Shown here: piece by piece, positions 35,109 to 46,717 of the stretch
Layout of the letters: each line of letters opens with the position of its first letter
How positions within the stretch are numbered: the first letter of the stretch is position 1
Source of the DNA: Flavobacterium alkalisoli
GTDB lineage: Bacteria; Bacteroidota; Bacteroidia; Flavobacteriales; Flavobacteriaceae
DNA length: 64,000 bases
Assembly (NCBI RefSeq): GCF_008000935.1
Contig: NZ_CP042831.1
Location: forward strand, 1-64,000
Direction of reading: 5' to 3'
Notes under the pieces: model-generated
What the model was told of the DNA's origin: nothing
Databases searched by the model: none
Seen by the model: the letters and a program-made list of their open reading frames with translations, nothing else
Position numbers and translations under genes: made by a program

Positions 35109-38100
35109 TTATCTCATTATATACAACCAGCCTGTTTTAACCTTGCCGTCTACTTCCAGTACGTAGTAGTAAGTACCCACAGGAAGTTTCTCTCCTCTTC
35201 TAACAGTTCCGTCAACATTTGCAGTTCCGTCCCAATCGTTTTGATAACCTGACGTTTTGTATACAGATGATCCGAATCTGTTAAACACTTCCAGTTTATT
35301 ATCAGGGTAGAACTCAATACAATCAATCCTGAAGGTATCGTTAAGCCCGTCACCGTTTGGTGTAAACTCATTGTAAACTGTTAAGCAGGAAGGTTCAACA
35401 AATGCCGACGCTTCATTATTCTCTGGAATACTGTCTATCGGATTTGATCCTACAATAAAGGCCACATTTAGATAATCTCCACCAAACAATACCTGAGTTA
35501 CAATCTGTAATACTGCCGATTCTCCCGGAGCAAGCTGTGGTATTATCCAAATGCCCGAAACCGCATCATAAGTACCTTCTGTTACAGTATAATCTACAAA
35601 TTCATAACCGTCCGGCAGCTGTTCACTAACCTCAAGATCAGTAAATGTGCTTTCTCCATCATTAGTTACTGTAATCGTAAAAATAACATTTTCACCTATA
35701 AGCGGATTAAAATTGTTAACAGATTTTGTGATTGATAAATCAGAACAACTAACCACATTAACATCCAGTGAACCTTCTACCGTTCCGGCACATCCGTTAG
35801 GGTCTGTGTAAGAAACCGATATGTTACCTTCACCTATTGATGTCCATATAACTGTAGCTGTATTATCTGTAGCTGTACCTCCTTCTACAATTACACCTCC
35901 TGTTACTGTCCAAACATAATCTGTATTTCCTGCTTCGGTAGTGTAAACCGTCTCTGTACCATAACATGTCCTAGGGAAAGGGTTGGTTATAGTTGCTTCT
36001 GCAGTACCAAATATATTAACCGTTACCGCTAACCTTACAAGACTTTCACATCCTCCGTTTGTAATCGAAGCGTAATAAACACCTCCATCCGTTAACGGAG
36101 TATCTGTAGGTAGTGGCGCTCCTCCTGTTGGAGAAGAATACCATATAACTCCAGTCTGATTTGCCTGAAGATCTGCAACCGTTGGCATATCAACCGCACA
36201 GAAATCCTGAGTCGTATCGTTAGTTGTTGGAGTAATACCATTATTCACATTAACTGTTATTGCCAACCTGTCTATATTCTCACAACCATTTGCATTAACA
36301 AAAGCAGCATAATAGGTCATACCGTTTGCTAAGGCAGTAGAAGGATCCAGCGGCGTACCTCCAGTTGGCACCGCATAGAAGATAGTTCCCGCAGGTGACA
36401 CCTGTATGTCTGCTATTGTAGGCATGTCAACCGCACAGAAATCCTGAGTAGCATCTGTAGTAGTTGGTATCACACCATTATCTACCGTTACTGTTACTGC
36501 CAGGCGAATACTGCTCTCACATCCTGCTATTGACTGTACAGAAGCGTAATAAGTACTTCCGGATACAAGGGCTGTTCCAGGAGCAACTACGTTTCCGCCT
36601 GTTGCTGCATCATACCAGGTAACGTTAGGTTCGTTAACCTGAATATCGGCTACCGTTGGCATATCAATCGCACAGAACGTTTGAGTGGTATCATTAGTTG
36701 TTGGTGTAGTACCACTATCAACCGTTACTGTTACCGCTAACCTTACAGAGCTTTCACATCCGTCAGCGTCTGTTATACTTGCGTAATATATCATTCCGTT
36801 AACAAGGGCAGCAGTATCCAGCACCTGTGTACCTCCCGTTGCCGCAGTATACCAAATAACTCCGGTTTCATTTACCTGAATATCAGCAACTGTTGGCATG
36901 TCAACCGAACAGAATGTCTGATTAGTATTAGTCGTTGTTGGTGTAGTACCATTACTTAATGTAACCGTAATGGCCAGTCTTACTAAGCTTTCACATCCTG
37001 TAAGAGGATCTGTGTATGAAGCGTAGTATATCATACTATCTACAAGTGGTGTGCCTGCTGCGATAGCTACACCTCCCACTGCTGCATTGTAGAATGTAAT
37101 TCCGGTTTGGTTAACCTGAATATCATCTACTGTAGGGTTATCCGCTGCACAGAATGTTTGCGTAGTATCTGTAGTTGTAGGTGTCATTCCCGCATTAACA
37201 GTTACTGTTACCGCTAATCGTACAGAGCTTTCACATCCGTTAGGATTTGTAAGGCTTGCATAATAGATAGTACCATCTGTTAACAGCGTTGTATCTGCTA
37301 TAGCTGTACCACCTGTTGCAGCATCATACCATGTTACTCCGGTTTCATTTACCTGAATATCGGCAACTGTTGGCATCTCAACCGCACAGAAATCCTGAGT
37401 GGTATCTGTAGTTGTTGGTGTAGCAGCATCTTCAACAGTAACTGTTACTGCCAGTCTTACTGAACTCTCACAACCAGAAACAGGGTCGGTCAGGCTACCA
37501 TAGTAGGTTATGCCGTCTACTAAAGCAGTTGTGTTTGCGACCACTGTCCCTCCGGTTGGAGCATCGTACCAAACAACTCCGGTTTCATTAACCTGAATAT
37601 CATTAACTGTTGGTGCATCCACCACACAGAAGTTTTGCGTTGTATCATTTGTAGTTGGTGTGGCAGCATCATCTACATTTACTGTTACTGCCAGTCTTAC
37701 CGAACTCTCACATCCGCTAACCGCATCGGTTAGGCTTGCATAATAAATTCCGTCTGCCAGTGCGGTAGTATTGGTTACCATGTTTCCACCTGTTGCAGCA
37801 TCATACCAAACAACTCCTGCTTCATTAACCTGAATATCGGCAACTGTTGGCATATCAACCACACAGAAATCCTGAGTGGTATCTGTTGTAGTTGGTGTAG
37901 CAGCATCGTTTACTGTTATCGTTACAGCTAACCTTACAGAGCTTTCACATCCGTTAACCGCGTCAGTGAGACTTGCATAATAAACCATTCCGTTAGTAAG
38001 AGCAGCCGTATTAGCTATAAGGTTTCCACCTGTTGCAGCATCATACCATGCCACTCCGGTTTCGTTAACCTGAATATCGGCTACTGTTGGCATATCAACC

Positions 38101-41100
38101 GCACAGAAGTCCTGAGTCGTATCTGTTGTAGTTGGCGTAGCAGCATCGTTTACTGTCACTGTAACCGCCAATCTTACTGAACTCTCACAGCCGTTAACTG
38201 CGTCGGTTAAACTTGCATAGTATATTCCATTTGCAAGGGCTGCTGTATTGGCAACTATGTTACCGTTTGTAGCGGCATCATACCAAACAACTCCTGTTTC
38301 ATTAACCTGAATATCGGCTACTGTTGGGCTATCAACCACACAGAAATCCTGAGTAGTATCTGTAGTAGTTGGTGTGGCAGCATCATTTACTGTTACTGTA
38401 ACCGCTAATCTTACTGAGCTCTCACATCCGTTAACCGCATCCGTCAGACTTGCATAGTATATTCCGTTTGCTAAGGCTGCTGTATTGGCAATCATGTTAC
38501 CATTTGTAGCGGCATCATACCAAATAACTCCGGTTTCATTAACCTGAATATCGGCTACTGTTGGCATATCAACCTGACAGAAGTCCTGAGTAGTATCTGT
38601 AGTAGTTGGTGTCGCAGCATCATTTACTGTTACTGTTACAGCCAGTCTTACTGAGCTCTCACAGCCGTTAACCGCATCCGTCAGACTTGCATAGTATATT
38701 CCGTTTGCCAAGGCTGCTGTATTGGCAATCATGTTACCATTTGTAGCGGCATCATACCAAATAACTCCGGTTTCATCAACCTGAATATCGGCTACTGTTG
38801 GCATATCAACCTGACAGAAGTCCTGAGTAGTATCTGTAGTAGTTGGCGTAGCAGCATCGTTTACTGTTACTGTAACCGCCAATCTTACTGAGCTCTCACA
38901 TCCGTTAACTGCATCAGTCAAACTTGCATAGTATATTCCGTTTGCTAAGGCTGCTGTATTGGCAATCATGTTACCGTTTGTAGCCGCATCATACCATGTT
39001 ACTCCGGTTTCATTTACCTGAATATCGGCTACTGTTGGCATATCAACCTGACAGAAGTCCTGAGTCGTATCGGTAGTTGTTGGTGTCGCAGCATCGTTTA
39101 CTGTTACTGTTACAGCTAATCTTACTGAACTTTCACAACCGTTAACCGCATCAGTCAGACTTGCATAGTATATTCCGTTTACTAAGGCTGCTGTATTGGC
39201 AATCATGTTACCGTTTGTAGCCGCATCATACCATACAACTCCTGTCTCGTTTACCTGAATATCGGCAACTGTTGGCATATCAACCAAACAGAAGTCCTGA
39301 GTAGTGTCTGTTGTGGTTGGCGTAGCAGCATCGTTTACTGTTACTGTAACCGCCAATCTTACAGAACTCTCACATCCACTAATCGCGTCGGTTAAACTTC
39401 CATAATATATTCCATTTGTAAGGGCTGTTGATACCGATAAAGCTGTCCCTCCTGTAGCTGAAGTATACCATAACACTCCGGTTTCGTTAACCTGAATATC
39501 GGCAACTGTCGGCATATCAACCGCACAGAAGTCCTGAGTGGTATCTGAAGTAGTTGGTGTAGCAGCATCGTTTACTGTTACTGTTACAGCTAATCTTACT
39601 GAGCTTTCACAGCCGTTAACTGCATCAACTTGGCTTCCATAATAAATTCCGTTTGCAAGAGCTGTTGATGCCGATAAAGCTGTTCCTCCCGTAGCAGAGG
39701 TATACCAAATCACTCCGGTTTCATTAACCTGAATGTCAGCTACTGTTGGGCTATCAACTAAACAGAAGTCCTGAGTGACATCATTTGTTGTTGGTGTAGC
39801 GGCATCATTTACGTTAACAGTTACGGCTAATCTTACCGAACTTTCACAGCCTGTAACAGCGTTGGTTAAGCTTGCATAGTAAACCATTCCGTCTACTAAT
39901 GAAGCTCCGTTAGCTACCACGCTTCCTGCCGCTGCGGCATCATACCAGGTTACTCCGGTTTCGTTAACCTGAATATCGGCTACTGTTGGTCCGTCCACTA
40001 AACAGAAGTCCTGAGTAGTATCTGTAGTAGTTGGTGTTGGAGCATCGCTTACATTTACTGTAACAGCCAATCTTACCGAACTTTCACATCCTGTAACAGG
40101 ATCAGTTAATACCGCATAGTAAACCGAACCGTCTACAAGTGCTGTAGTAGTTGCAACAACATTTCCTCCTGTTGCGGCATCATACCATATCACTCCGGCT
40201 TCATTTACCTGAATATCGGCTACAGTAGGACCGTCAACCACACAGAAATCCTGAGTAGCATTTGTAGTGGTTGGTGTTGCGGCATCACCTACAGTTACTG
40301 TAATTGCCAGTCTGTTTTCACTTTCACAGTTATTTACCGTTTCAAACTGGGATGCATAATATATTGTACCATCTACCAGTAATGTAGTGTCCGGGAGAAG
40401 GTTTCCTCCTGTTGCGGCATCATACCATCTGATATTGGTTTCATTAATCTGAATATCGGCCAATGTAGGCATATCTACTACACAAAACAGTTGTGTAGCA
40501 TTTGTTGTAGTAGGTGTTGCTACCGGGTTAATTAAACACGGATCACAAATTAAACCTGTATTATCGTAGTTGTCGTTATAGTAGTCGTCCATAACGAATA
40601 CATCGGCAACATAGTTGTTGAAGTCTCCTCCTAACATACCGGAATCTGTAGACTGCGGATCGGTATCATTATTAAATAATCTTACTCCGTCAGCACAACA
40701 GGTAGCATTAGGTAACACGAATGTAAACAACAGCAGTTCGTTACCTGTTACAAAATCAAACGCAGAACCATCGGTTGCTATAGCGTGATAATCATTTGCC
40801 GTATCGGAAGCAGGAGCATATACCTGCGAAGCATCCAGCCATACACCTCCGTTAACCGAAGTTACTGCCAAAGCCTGATTATCTACCGATGCTGGTAATA
40901 CAACCGAAATCTGGCTACCTGCCGATATAAAGAAGTCACTTGCCGAGAAGTTAGGTAGAGCATACACTTCATAAGTACATGTGGCAGGATCAAACCTTAC
41001 AGTAAAGTCTATCATAGGATCTACCGTACAGGCAGGGCTTGTAGGGTTAGGGTCACAAGGGTTTAGCGGGTTGCTTCCACCGGTAACCTCATCACCATCA

Positions 41101-42392
41101 TTAATTCCGTCACCATCACTATCCGGGTTTGTAGGGTTAGTTCCTAAAGCGCTCTCTTCACTATTAGTAAGACCATCCCCGTCCTGATCACAAGGTCCTG
41201 CCCCCAAATTAGGATCACAAGGATTTAGAGGATCAGTTGTATTTGTAACCTCATCACCATCTAACACTCCGTCTCCGTCTGTATCTGCTAACGTAGGATT
41301 TGTTCCAATCAAGGCTTCCTCTGCGTTGGTTAAACCATCGTTATCTCTATCACAAAGAGGATTATTTAAATTAGGGCTACAGGCACTAAGCGGATCGGTA
41401 CCGTTTGTTATCTCACTACCGTCATTAATGCCGTCTCCATCTGTGTCTGGGTTAGTTGGATCTGTACCATATATAGCCTCCTGAGTATTGTTAAGTCCGT
41501 CACCGTCCTGATCACACACACCTGCCGTATTATCCGGCACACATGGGTTATTATCATCAGGATCGGTTCCTGCCGGAGAACCATCTCCGTCAGCATCTGT
41601 AGGACAGCCTCCTGTTGGTACAGGACTACACGGATCTAAGGGATTACTTCCTCCTATAACCTCATCGCCGTCATTAATACCATCGTTATCCGTATCAGGA
41701 TTTGTAGGATCAGTTCCTATCAATGCTTCTTCCGAATTATTTAATCCGTCACCATCCTGATCACAGGTAGCAAAATTAGCATTAGGCACACACGGGTCAT
41801 TATCATCAGGATCTGTACCCTCTGCAACACCGTCTCCATCATTGTCCACCACTCCGCATGATGTACCTGAATTGTTGTAGTTTACACCATAATAATCCTG
41901 CAGGTCAAAAACATTACCCATGTAATTGCCAAAATCAGCTCCGTTCATTCCCGTATCGGAAGGTCCAGGGTCTAATGAATTATTATAGATACGCAAATCG
42001 TTTACACAGCCTGCGGCTAAGGTAAAACGGAAGAGCAACAGCTCATCTCCGTCAACAAGATTTATATTAGAACCGTTTGTGGCGATACCATGAAAATCTT
42101 TTTCCGAAGCTGCTCCCGGTGCATACACCTGTGAGTTATCAGACCATGGCCCCCCGGCAACAGTTGTTATTGCAAGTGCACCATCAGTAACAGAAGCCGG
42201 AAGGACAACTGTTATCTGACTACCGCCTGCCAGAAAGAAATTATTCTGGGTAAAATCAGGCCTTGCATACACTTCATACGTGTTCGTTACCGAAACATAT
42301 TTCAGGGTAAGGTCTATTTGCTGCGAATACATTTGTTGTGCGGAAAACAACAATGTTACGAGCAATAATATTTTAAGTAGAAAACTTCTCAT
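35109..42392 (-). CDS. Giant surface adhesin, 2427 aa, with 19 Ig-like repeats and CHU_C sorting domain
   Basis: A type IX-secreted surface protein. Order of parts: signal peptide ([16 protein letters not shown]); an unassigned beta domain (about 25-178); about ten Asp-rich thrombospondin-type-3 calcium loops (about 180-455, such as [12 protein letters not shown]); a second copy of the beta domain (about 459-620); 19 tandem repeats of about 79 aa (about 622-2130) with motifs [47 protein letters not shown]; a PKD/Ig-like stretch (about 2131-2215); a DUF11-like domain (about 2216-2330); and a CHU_C/gliding-type C-terminal domain ([12 protein letters not shown] to the end). Repeats 6-10 are nearly identical. 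The PorP/SprF and OmpA genes follow. Function is probably adhesion or gliding, as for SprB. Confidence 0.93.
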   Translation of the reverse strand: MRSFLLKILLLVTLLFSAQQMYSQQIDLTLKYVSVTNTYEVYARPDFTQNNFFLAGGSQITVVLPASVTDGALAITTVAGGPWSDNSQVYAPGAASEKDFHGIATNGSNINLVDGDELLLFRFTLAAGCVNDLRIYNNSLDPGPSDTGMNGADFGNYMGNVFDLQDYYGVNYNNSGTSCGVVDNDGDGVAEGTDPDDNDPCVPNANFATCDQDGDGLNNSEEALIGTDPTNPDTDNDGINDGDEVIGGSNPLDPCSPVPTGGCPTDADGDGSPAGTDPDDNNPCVPDNTAGVCDQDGDGLNNTQEAIYGTDPTNPDTDGDGINDGSEITNGTDPLSACSPNLNNPLCDRDNDGLTNAEEALIGTNPTLADTDGDGVLDGDEVTNTTDPLNPCDPNLGAGPCDQDGDGLTNSEESALGTNPTNPDSDGDGINDGDEVTGGSNPLNPCDPNPTSPACTVDPMIDFTVRFDPATCTYEVYALPNFSASDFFISAGSQISVVLPASVDNQALAVTSVNGGVWLDASQVYAPASDTANDYHAIATDGSAFDFVTGNELLLFTFVLPNATCCADGVRLFNNDTDPQSTDSGMLGGDFNNYVADVFVMDDYYNDNYDNTGLICDPCLINPVATPTTTNATQLFCVVDMPTLADIQINETNIRWYDAATGGNLLPDTTLLVDGTIYYASQFETVNNCESENRLAITVTVGDAATPTTTNATQDFCVVDGPTVADIQVNEAGVIWYDAATGGNVVATTTALVDGSVYYAVLTDPVTGCESSVRLAVTVNVSDAPTPTTTDTTQDFCLVDGPTVADIQVNETGVTWYDAAAAGSVVANGASLVDGMVYYASLTNAVTGCESSVRLAVTVNVNDAATPTTNDVTQDFCLVDSPTVADIQVNETGVIWYTSATGGTALSASTALANGIYYGSQVDAVNGCESSVRLAVTVTVNDAATPTTSDTTQDFCAVDMPTVADIQVNETGVLWYTSATGGTALSVSTALTNGIYYGSLTDAISGCESSVRLAVTVTVNDAATPTTTDTTQDFCLVDMPTVADIQVNETGVVWYDAATNGNMIANTAALVNGIYYASLTDAVNGCESSVRLAVTVTVNDAATPTTTDTTQDFCQVDMPTVADIQVNETGVTWYDAATNGNMIANTAALANGIYYASLTDAVNGCESSVRLAVTVTVNDAATPTTTDTTQDFCQVDMPTVADIQVDETGVIWYDAATNGNMIANTAALANGIYYASLTDAVNGCESSVRLAVTVTVNDAATPTTTDTTQDFCQVDMPTVADIQVNETGVIWYDAATNGNMIANTAALANGIYYASLTDAVNGCESSVRLAVTVTVNDAATPTTTDTTQDFCVVDSPTVADIQVNETGVVWYDAATNGNIVANTAALANGIYYASLTDAVNGCESSVRLAVTVTVNDAATPTTTDTTQDFCAVDMPTVADIQVNETGVAWYDAATGGNLIANTAALTNGMVYYASLTDAVNGCESSVRLAVTITVNDAATPTTTDTTQDFCVVDMPTVADIQVNEAGVVWYDAATGGNMVTNTTALADGIYYASLTDAVSGCESSVRLAVTVNVDDAATPTTNDTTQNFCVVDAPTVNDIQVNETGVVWYDAPTGGTVVANTTALVDGITYYGSLTDPVSGCESSVRLAVTVTVEDAATPTTTDTTQDFCAVEMPTVADIQVNETGVTWYDAATGGTAIADTTLLTDGTIYYASLTNPNGCESSVRLAVTVTVNAGMTPTTTDTTQTFCAADNPTVDDIQVNQTGITFYNAAVGGVAIAAGTPLVDSMIYYASYTDPLTGCESLVRLAITVTLSNGTTPTTTNTNQTFCSVDMPTVADIQVNETGVIWYTAATGGTQVLDTAALVNGMIYYASITDADGCESSVRLAVTVTVDSGTTPTTNDTTQTFCAIDMPTVADIQVNEPNVTWYDAATGGNVVAPGTALVSGSTYYASVQSIAGCESSIRLAVTVTVDNGVIPTTTDATQDFCAVDMPTIADIQVSPAGTIFYAVPTGGTPLDPSTALANGMTYYAAFVNANGCENIDRLAITVNVNNGITPTTNDTTQDFCAVDMPTVADLQANQTGVIWYSSPTGGAPLPTDTPLTDGGVYYASITNGGCESLVRLAVTVNIFGTAEATITNPFPRTCYGTETVYTTEAGNTDYVWTVTGGVIVEGGTATDNTATVIWTSIGEGNISVSYTDPNGCAGTVEGSLDVNVVSCSDLSITKSVNNFNPLIGENVIFTITVTNDGESTFTDLEVSEQLPDGYEFVDYTVTEGTYDAVSGIWIIPQLAPGESAVLQIVTQVLFGGDYLNVAFIVGSNPIDSIPENNEASAFVEPSCLTVYNEFTPNGDGLNDTFRIDCIEFYPDNKLEVFNRFGSSVYKTSGYQNDWDGTANVDGTVRRGEKLPVGTYYYVLEVDGKVKTGWLYIMR
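36000..40525 (-). repeat. 19 tandem coding repeats of about 237 bp in the giant adhesin gene
   Basis: The 19 units each encode one Cys-pair Ig-like module of about 79 aa. In the centre (about 38100-39540) the period is exactly 237 bp over at least five units, as seen from the recurring CAGAAGTCCTGAGT sequence at 38576, 38813, 39050, 39287 and 39524. The units there differ by only a few bases. The outer repeats are more diverged, a pattern typical of repeat arrays expanding and contracting at the middle. Confidence 0.9.
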
Positions 42393-42456
42393 ACGCTATC
42401 AGTATATAATTAAAAATAATTTTGTTAAAATGGTGTGCTACTCCCAGTACTCCATT

Positions 42457-45400
42457 TTATTGGGGGATCTGCTCTATCATATTGTTGTAGTTGTTTAAAA
42501 GACTCGTGTTTAAAGGGTATGTTAATACTGAATTTTGCATTACCTGCCTTTCATTATTTATACCATCATATTTTATTTTTCCATCCATATTTATATCTCC
42601 CGACAGGTAGCCTACAGCTTCATAGTTTAATACCTGGCCTGTGTTATTTACATGAGAAAGCACCTGGCTTCCCATTGTTTGCCTGTCGTTATTTACACCG
42701 TCATATTTTATTTTTGTATCGTAGTTGGCGTTACCTGCATAAAGTGCCCTGCCCACATAGCCTGTTATGTTTATATTATTCATAGCCACATTATCCGGGC
42801 TTGCAGGCAAATGATATAGTTGTGCATCTGTAATGGTGGTAAAATCTACAGTAACCGATCCCATTGAAGCCGTTACCGGACCAGATGTCATTGCTCCAAA
42901 GTGGTTTCTGTGTTTTACCGATACATAGAATGTTTCCGGCATTGATGTTAACCTGAAAGCACCTCCCGTAGCAGGGTCTACTATATCTCCGTCACGCTGT
43001 AATAATACCGAATGTGTTTCAAGTATGGTTGTCTCATCTGCAGCATCTCTTATTTCAACAAATATCCAGTCTACAATTGCATCACCTGTACCATCGTTGG
43101 CATCTAAAACTGTACTGTTTGTTGTTTCATCTCCTGCATTATTCACATGAGTGAATCTTGCATTTAATGTATTGCTGTATGGCTGACTTGTAGGTATTAA
43201 TCCTGCTGTCCTTAAATCATCACGCATCAAACCGTCTGATGTTCCCGATAAGGCGCCCTGCAGCATTACTTTTATATTAAGTGCTATATCGCATGATGTG
43301 GTAAGTGTCACCGTTACAGGAAGTCTTGAGGTACTCTCACAACCTGTTACTCCATCTGTATAAGTAGCATAATAGGTTGTATTGTTTACCAAAGCTGTAC
43401 CTGCCGATAGTGACGAACCGCCTGAAGAAGAAGCATACCATGTTATATTGCTTTCATTTATCTGAATATCTGCAAGTGTAGGATCGTCATACCCACAAAA
43501 CTCCTGAGTATCATCAGCAGTTGTAGGTGCCGAAGCATTGTTTATGGTTACTGTTACTGCCAGTCTTACTGAGCTTTCACAACTATTTTGCGTTAATGAA
43601 CCATAATACGTAGTACCATCAACTAAGGCTGTACCTCCGGTAACTACGCTACCTCCTGTAGCTGCTGTATACCAGGTAACAGTACCTCCGGCTGCTGCCA
43701 AATCAGCAACTGTAGGGCTATCTATGGCACAAAAACTCTGAGCAGTATCTCCTGTAGGAGTTGAAGCATCGTTTACGGTTACCGTTACCGCTAACCTAAC
43801 TGAACTGGCACAACCTGAACCACCATCGGTTAAAGATCCGTAATAAGTAGTACCATCCACTAAAGCTGTACCACCAGCTATTGAACTGCCTCCTGTAGCC
43901 GCTGTATACCAGGTAACAGTACCTCCTGTAGCAACCAAATCGCTAACTTTAGGACTATCTATAGCACAAAAAGTCTGTTCTGTATCCCCGCCCGGTGTAG
44001 CGGCGTCATCTATATTAGCAGTTACGGCAAGCCTTACAGAACTTTCACATCCTGAAACGCCATCAGTAATTGAGGCATAGTATATAGTGCCATCCACTAA
44101 TGCAGTACCTGATGATACTACACTACCACCAGTTGCAGCATTGTACCATGTTATTGTGCCTCCTGTAGCAGATAAATTGGCTACCGTAGGGTTATTTATA
44201 GCACAAAAGTTTTGAGTTGTTGCACCTCCCGGTGTGGCAGCATCATCTATATTAACTGTTACCTCTAAACGGGTTGCACTAATACAGCTACCTACAATCA
44301 AACCTCCATAGTAAGTGGTCCCGTCAGTAAGGGAATCAGTATCGCTGTATGCAGTACCTCCTGTAGCTGCATTATACCAAATAACATCCGATTCGTTTGT
44401 TGCTAAATCTGCTATAGTTGGATTATCTACTGCACAAAAATCCTGTGTGGCGTCGCTTGTTGTTGGTGTAGGTGCATTACCCACAGCTACTGTTACAGCA
44501 AATCTTACTGAACTTGCACAACCTGAAACACCGTCTGTTAATGACCCATAGTAAGTAGTACCATCAGTTAAAGCTGTACCTCCGGCAATTGTACTGCCTC
44601 CTGTAGCTGCTGTATACCATGTAACCCCTGCTTCATTTGTAACAAGATCTGCTACTGTAGGACTATCGGCAGTACAAAAACTTTGAGAAGCATCTCCGGT
44701 TGGGGTTGCAGCATCGTTTATGGTTACTGCTACTGCTAAACGGGTTGCACTGGCACAATCTACGTCGGTCATTGAAGCATAATATGTGGTACCGTCTGTA
44801 AGAGCAGTTCCTGTTGCAAGGGCACTACCTCCGGTAGCGGTAGTATACCATGTTATTGTACCTCCTGAAGCCGTAAGATTTGCAACTGTAGGGTTATTTA
44901 TGGCACAAAACTCCTGGGTAGTATCTCCCGTTGGCGTACCAGGATCGTCTATATTAGCCGTAACCGCCAAACGAACTGCACTTGCACATCCTGTATCTGC
45001 ATCAATCATAGAGCCGTAATATGTAGTATTATTTACAAGAGGCGTATTAGTTGCAATGGCACTGCCTCCTGTAGCTGCATTATACCACGTAACTCCTGTT
45101 TCATCTGTAACAAGACTTGCTATTGTTGGATTATCTACTTCACAAAAGTCCTGAATAGCAAACCCCGTGGGTGGAGGTGCATCACCTATGCTTACCGTTA
45201 CAGCAAAGCGCGTGGCACTTGAACAACCTGAAACACCATCTGTTAACGACCCATAGTATGTTGTTGCGGTTGTTAGTGCCGTACCTGCCGTTACAATACT
45301 ACCTCCTGTGGCAGCATTATACCAGGTTACATTGCTTTCGTTTACATTTAAATCTGAAACTGTTGGATTATCTATTGCACAAAACTCCTGTGTAGCATCT

Positions 45401-46656
45401 CCTGTAGGGGTATCAGCATCGTTTATGGTAACTGTTACCGCTAATCTCACTGAACTTTCACATCCTGATACTCCGTCAGTAATGGAAGCATAATATGTAG
45501 TTCCATCTACTAAATCAGTGGTACCGGCGACAACACTTCCTCCTGTAGAAGCATCGTACCAGATTATTGTACCTCCGTTTGCAACCAAATTGCTCACTTT
45601 AGGATTGTTTATGGCACAAAATTCCTGTGATGCATTTCCTGTAGGGGTGGCAGCATCATCAACATTTACCGTTACTGCTAACCTTACTGAACTTTCACAT
45701 CCGTTTACACCATCTGTAATAGAGGCATAATAAGTAGTGCCGTCTATTAAAGCAGTTGCACCGGCTACAACACTACCTCCGGTGGCCGCGCTATACCAGG
45801 TTATTGTACCTCCAGAAACAACTATATCGCTTACTTTAGGACTATCAACCAAACAAAAGTCCTGAGTAGCATCTCCGGTTGGAGTTGCAGCATCGTTTAT
45901 AGTAACTGTTACTGCAAATCTAGAAGAGCTTTCACATATTCCCGGTTCCAACGCTCCATAATAAGTAGTGCCATCAGTTAAAGCATCGGTACTGTTGTAG
46001 GCAGTGCCGCCACTGGCGGCATCATACCATACAACATCTTCCTCGTTGGTAACCAAATCTGCCACTGTAGGGTTTTCTATTTCACAAAAATCCTGAGTAG
46101 CATTTCCTGTAGGGGGATCTACACTGGTTGTATTATCGTAGTTTCCGTTATAGTAATCATCAAAAGTGAAGGCATCTCCAAAATAGCTGTTAAAGTCCCC
46201 TCCCAACATTCCTGATGCTGTAGAATCGGGGTCACTTCCATTTTCAAACAACCTCACTCCGGGAGCACAACAGGCACTGCCCGGTAATTCAAAAGTAAAA
46301 ATCAGCAGTTCCTCTGTAGCAACAAAACTTAGTAAACCTCCGTTTGTTGCTATTGAGTGGAAATCGCTGGTTGTGTCTGCTAAAGGTGCATATACCTGCG
46401 AATTATCTACCCATGATAATGATGATGCAGAAGTTACTGAAAGGCTACTATCGTCTACAGCTTCCGGAAGCACTATTGAAATCTGGCTTCCTCCTGCTAC
46501 AAAAATATCACCGGTAGTATCTGATGTTGCATATACTTCATAGCTACAGTTAGCCGTGTCGAATTTTATGGTAAATTCAACGCTCTGTCCATAGAAATAT
46601 GTAGTACTTAATAGCATTGTTATTAGTAATGTTATTTTTAGGATAAAACTTTTCAT
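42457..46656 (-). CDS. Surface repeat protein, 1399 aa, with 12 Ig-like repeats and dockerin-like end
   Basis: An exported protein. After a signal peptide (ITLLITMLLSTTYFYGQ) comes one copy (about 25-175) of the unassigned beta domain also found twice in the 2427-aa protein. Twelve repeats of about 77-80 aa follow (about 180-1118), with motifs [22 protein letters not shown] and [12 protein letters not shown]. The last 280 residues are a module shared with the 816-aa protein: a beta-rich part (FRLTSMPETFYVSVKHRNHF) and two calcium-loop motifs, NANYDTKIKYDG and DINMDGKIKYDG, then the ending NNYNNMIEQIPQ. No usual T9SS C-terminal domain is visible. It is the second gene of the surface operon, 61 bases after the 816-aa gene. 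Confidence 0.88.
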   Translation of the reverse strand: MKSFILKITLLITMLLSTTYFYGQSVEFTIKFDTANCSYEVYATSDTTGDIFVAGGSQISIVLPEAVDDSSLSVTSASSLSWVDNSQVYAPLADTTSDFHSIATNGGLLSFVATEELLIFTFELPGSACCAPGVRLFENGSDPDSTASGMLGGDFNSYFGDAFTFDDYYNGNYDNTTSVDPPTGNATQDFCEIENPTVADLVTNEEDVVWYDAASGGTAYNSTDALTDGTTYYGALEPGICESSSRFAVTVTINDAATPTGDATQDFCLVDSPKVSDIVVSGGTITWYSAATGGSVVAGATALIDGTTYYASITDGVNGCESSVRLAVTVNVDDAATPTGNASQEFCAINNPKVSNLVANGGTIIWYDASTGGSVVAGTTDLVDGTTYYASITDGVSGCESSVRLAVTVTINDADTPTGDATQEFCAIDNPTVSDLNVNESNVTWYNAATGGSIVTAGTALTTATTYYGSLTDGVSGCSSATRFAVTVSIGDAPPPTGFAIQDFCEVDNPTIASLVTDETGVTWYNAATGGSAIATNTPLVNNTTYYGSMIDADTGCASAVRLAVTANIDDPGTPTGDTTQEFCAINNPTVANLTASGGTITWYTTATGGSALATGTALTDGTTYYASMTDVDCASATRLAVAVTINDAATPTGDASQSFCTADSPTVADLVTNEAGVTWYTAATGGSTIAGGTALTDGTTYYGSLTDGVSGCASSVRFAVTVAVGNAPTPTTSDATQDFCAVDNPTIADLATNESDVIWYNAATGGTAYSDTDSLTDGTTYYGGLIVGSCISATRLEVTVNIDDAATPGGATTQNFCAINNPTVANLSATGGTITWYNAATGGSVVSSGTALVDGTIYYASITDGVSGCESSVRLAVTANIDDAATPGGDTEQTFCAIDSPKVSDLVATGGTVTWYTAATGGSSIAGGTALVDGTTYYGSLTDGGSGCASSVRLAVTVTVNDASTPTGDTAQSFCAIDSPTVADLAAAGGTVTWYTAATGGSVVTGGTALVDGTTYYGSLTQNSCESSVRLAVTVTINNASAPTTADDTQEFCGYDDPTLADIQINESNITWYASSSGGSSLSAGTALVNNTTYYATYTDGVTGCESTSRLPVTVTLTTSCDIALNIKVMLQGALSGTSDGLMRDDLRTAGLIPTSQPYSNTLNARFTHVNNAGDETTNSTVLDANDGTGDAIVDWIFVEIRDAADETTILETHSVLLQRDGDIVDPATGGAFRLTSMPETFYVSVKHRNHFGAMTSGPVTASMGSVTVDFTTITDAQLYHLPASPDNVAMNNINITGYVGRALYAGNANYDTKIKYDGVNNDRQTMGSQVLSHVNNTGQVLNYEAVGYLSGDINMDGKIKYDGINNERQVMQNSVLTYPLNTSLLNNYNNMIEQIPQ
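43300..46120 (-). repeat. 12 tandem coding repeats in the 1399-aa surface protein gene
   Basis: The 12 diverged units encode the same Ig-like module as in the giant adhesin, but a different subtype (TGDATQDFC start instead of [12 protein letters not shown]). They are far less similar to each other at DNA level than the central repeats of the neighbouring gene. Confidence 0.85.
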
Positions 46657-46717
46657 AGGCTTTATTATAGTGGTTAGGTAAAAAAGACTTTGAAAGGCAT
46701 AAGCCGATTGTCAGTTT

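Noticed and set aside
36000-40525. CRISPR-like array
   Set aside because: The 237-bp period is entirely coding, spacers are absent, and the units encode a continuous Ig-like repeat protein.
42280-46160. Antisense open frames within the surface-protein genes
   Set aside because: Repeat-rich coding DNA keeps antisense frames open by composition. They contain only repeat-mirrored residues such as long Val/Leu/His runs.
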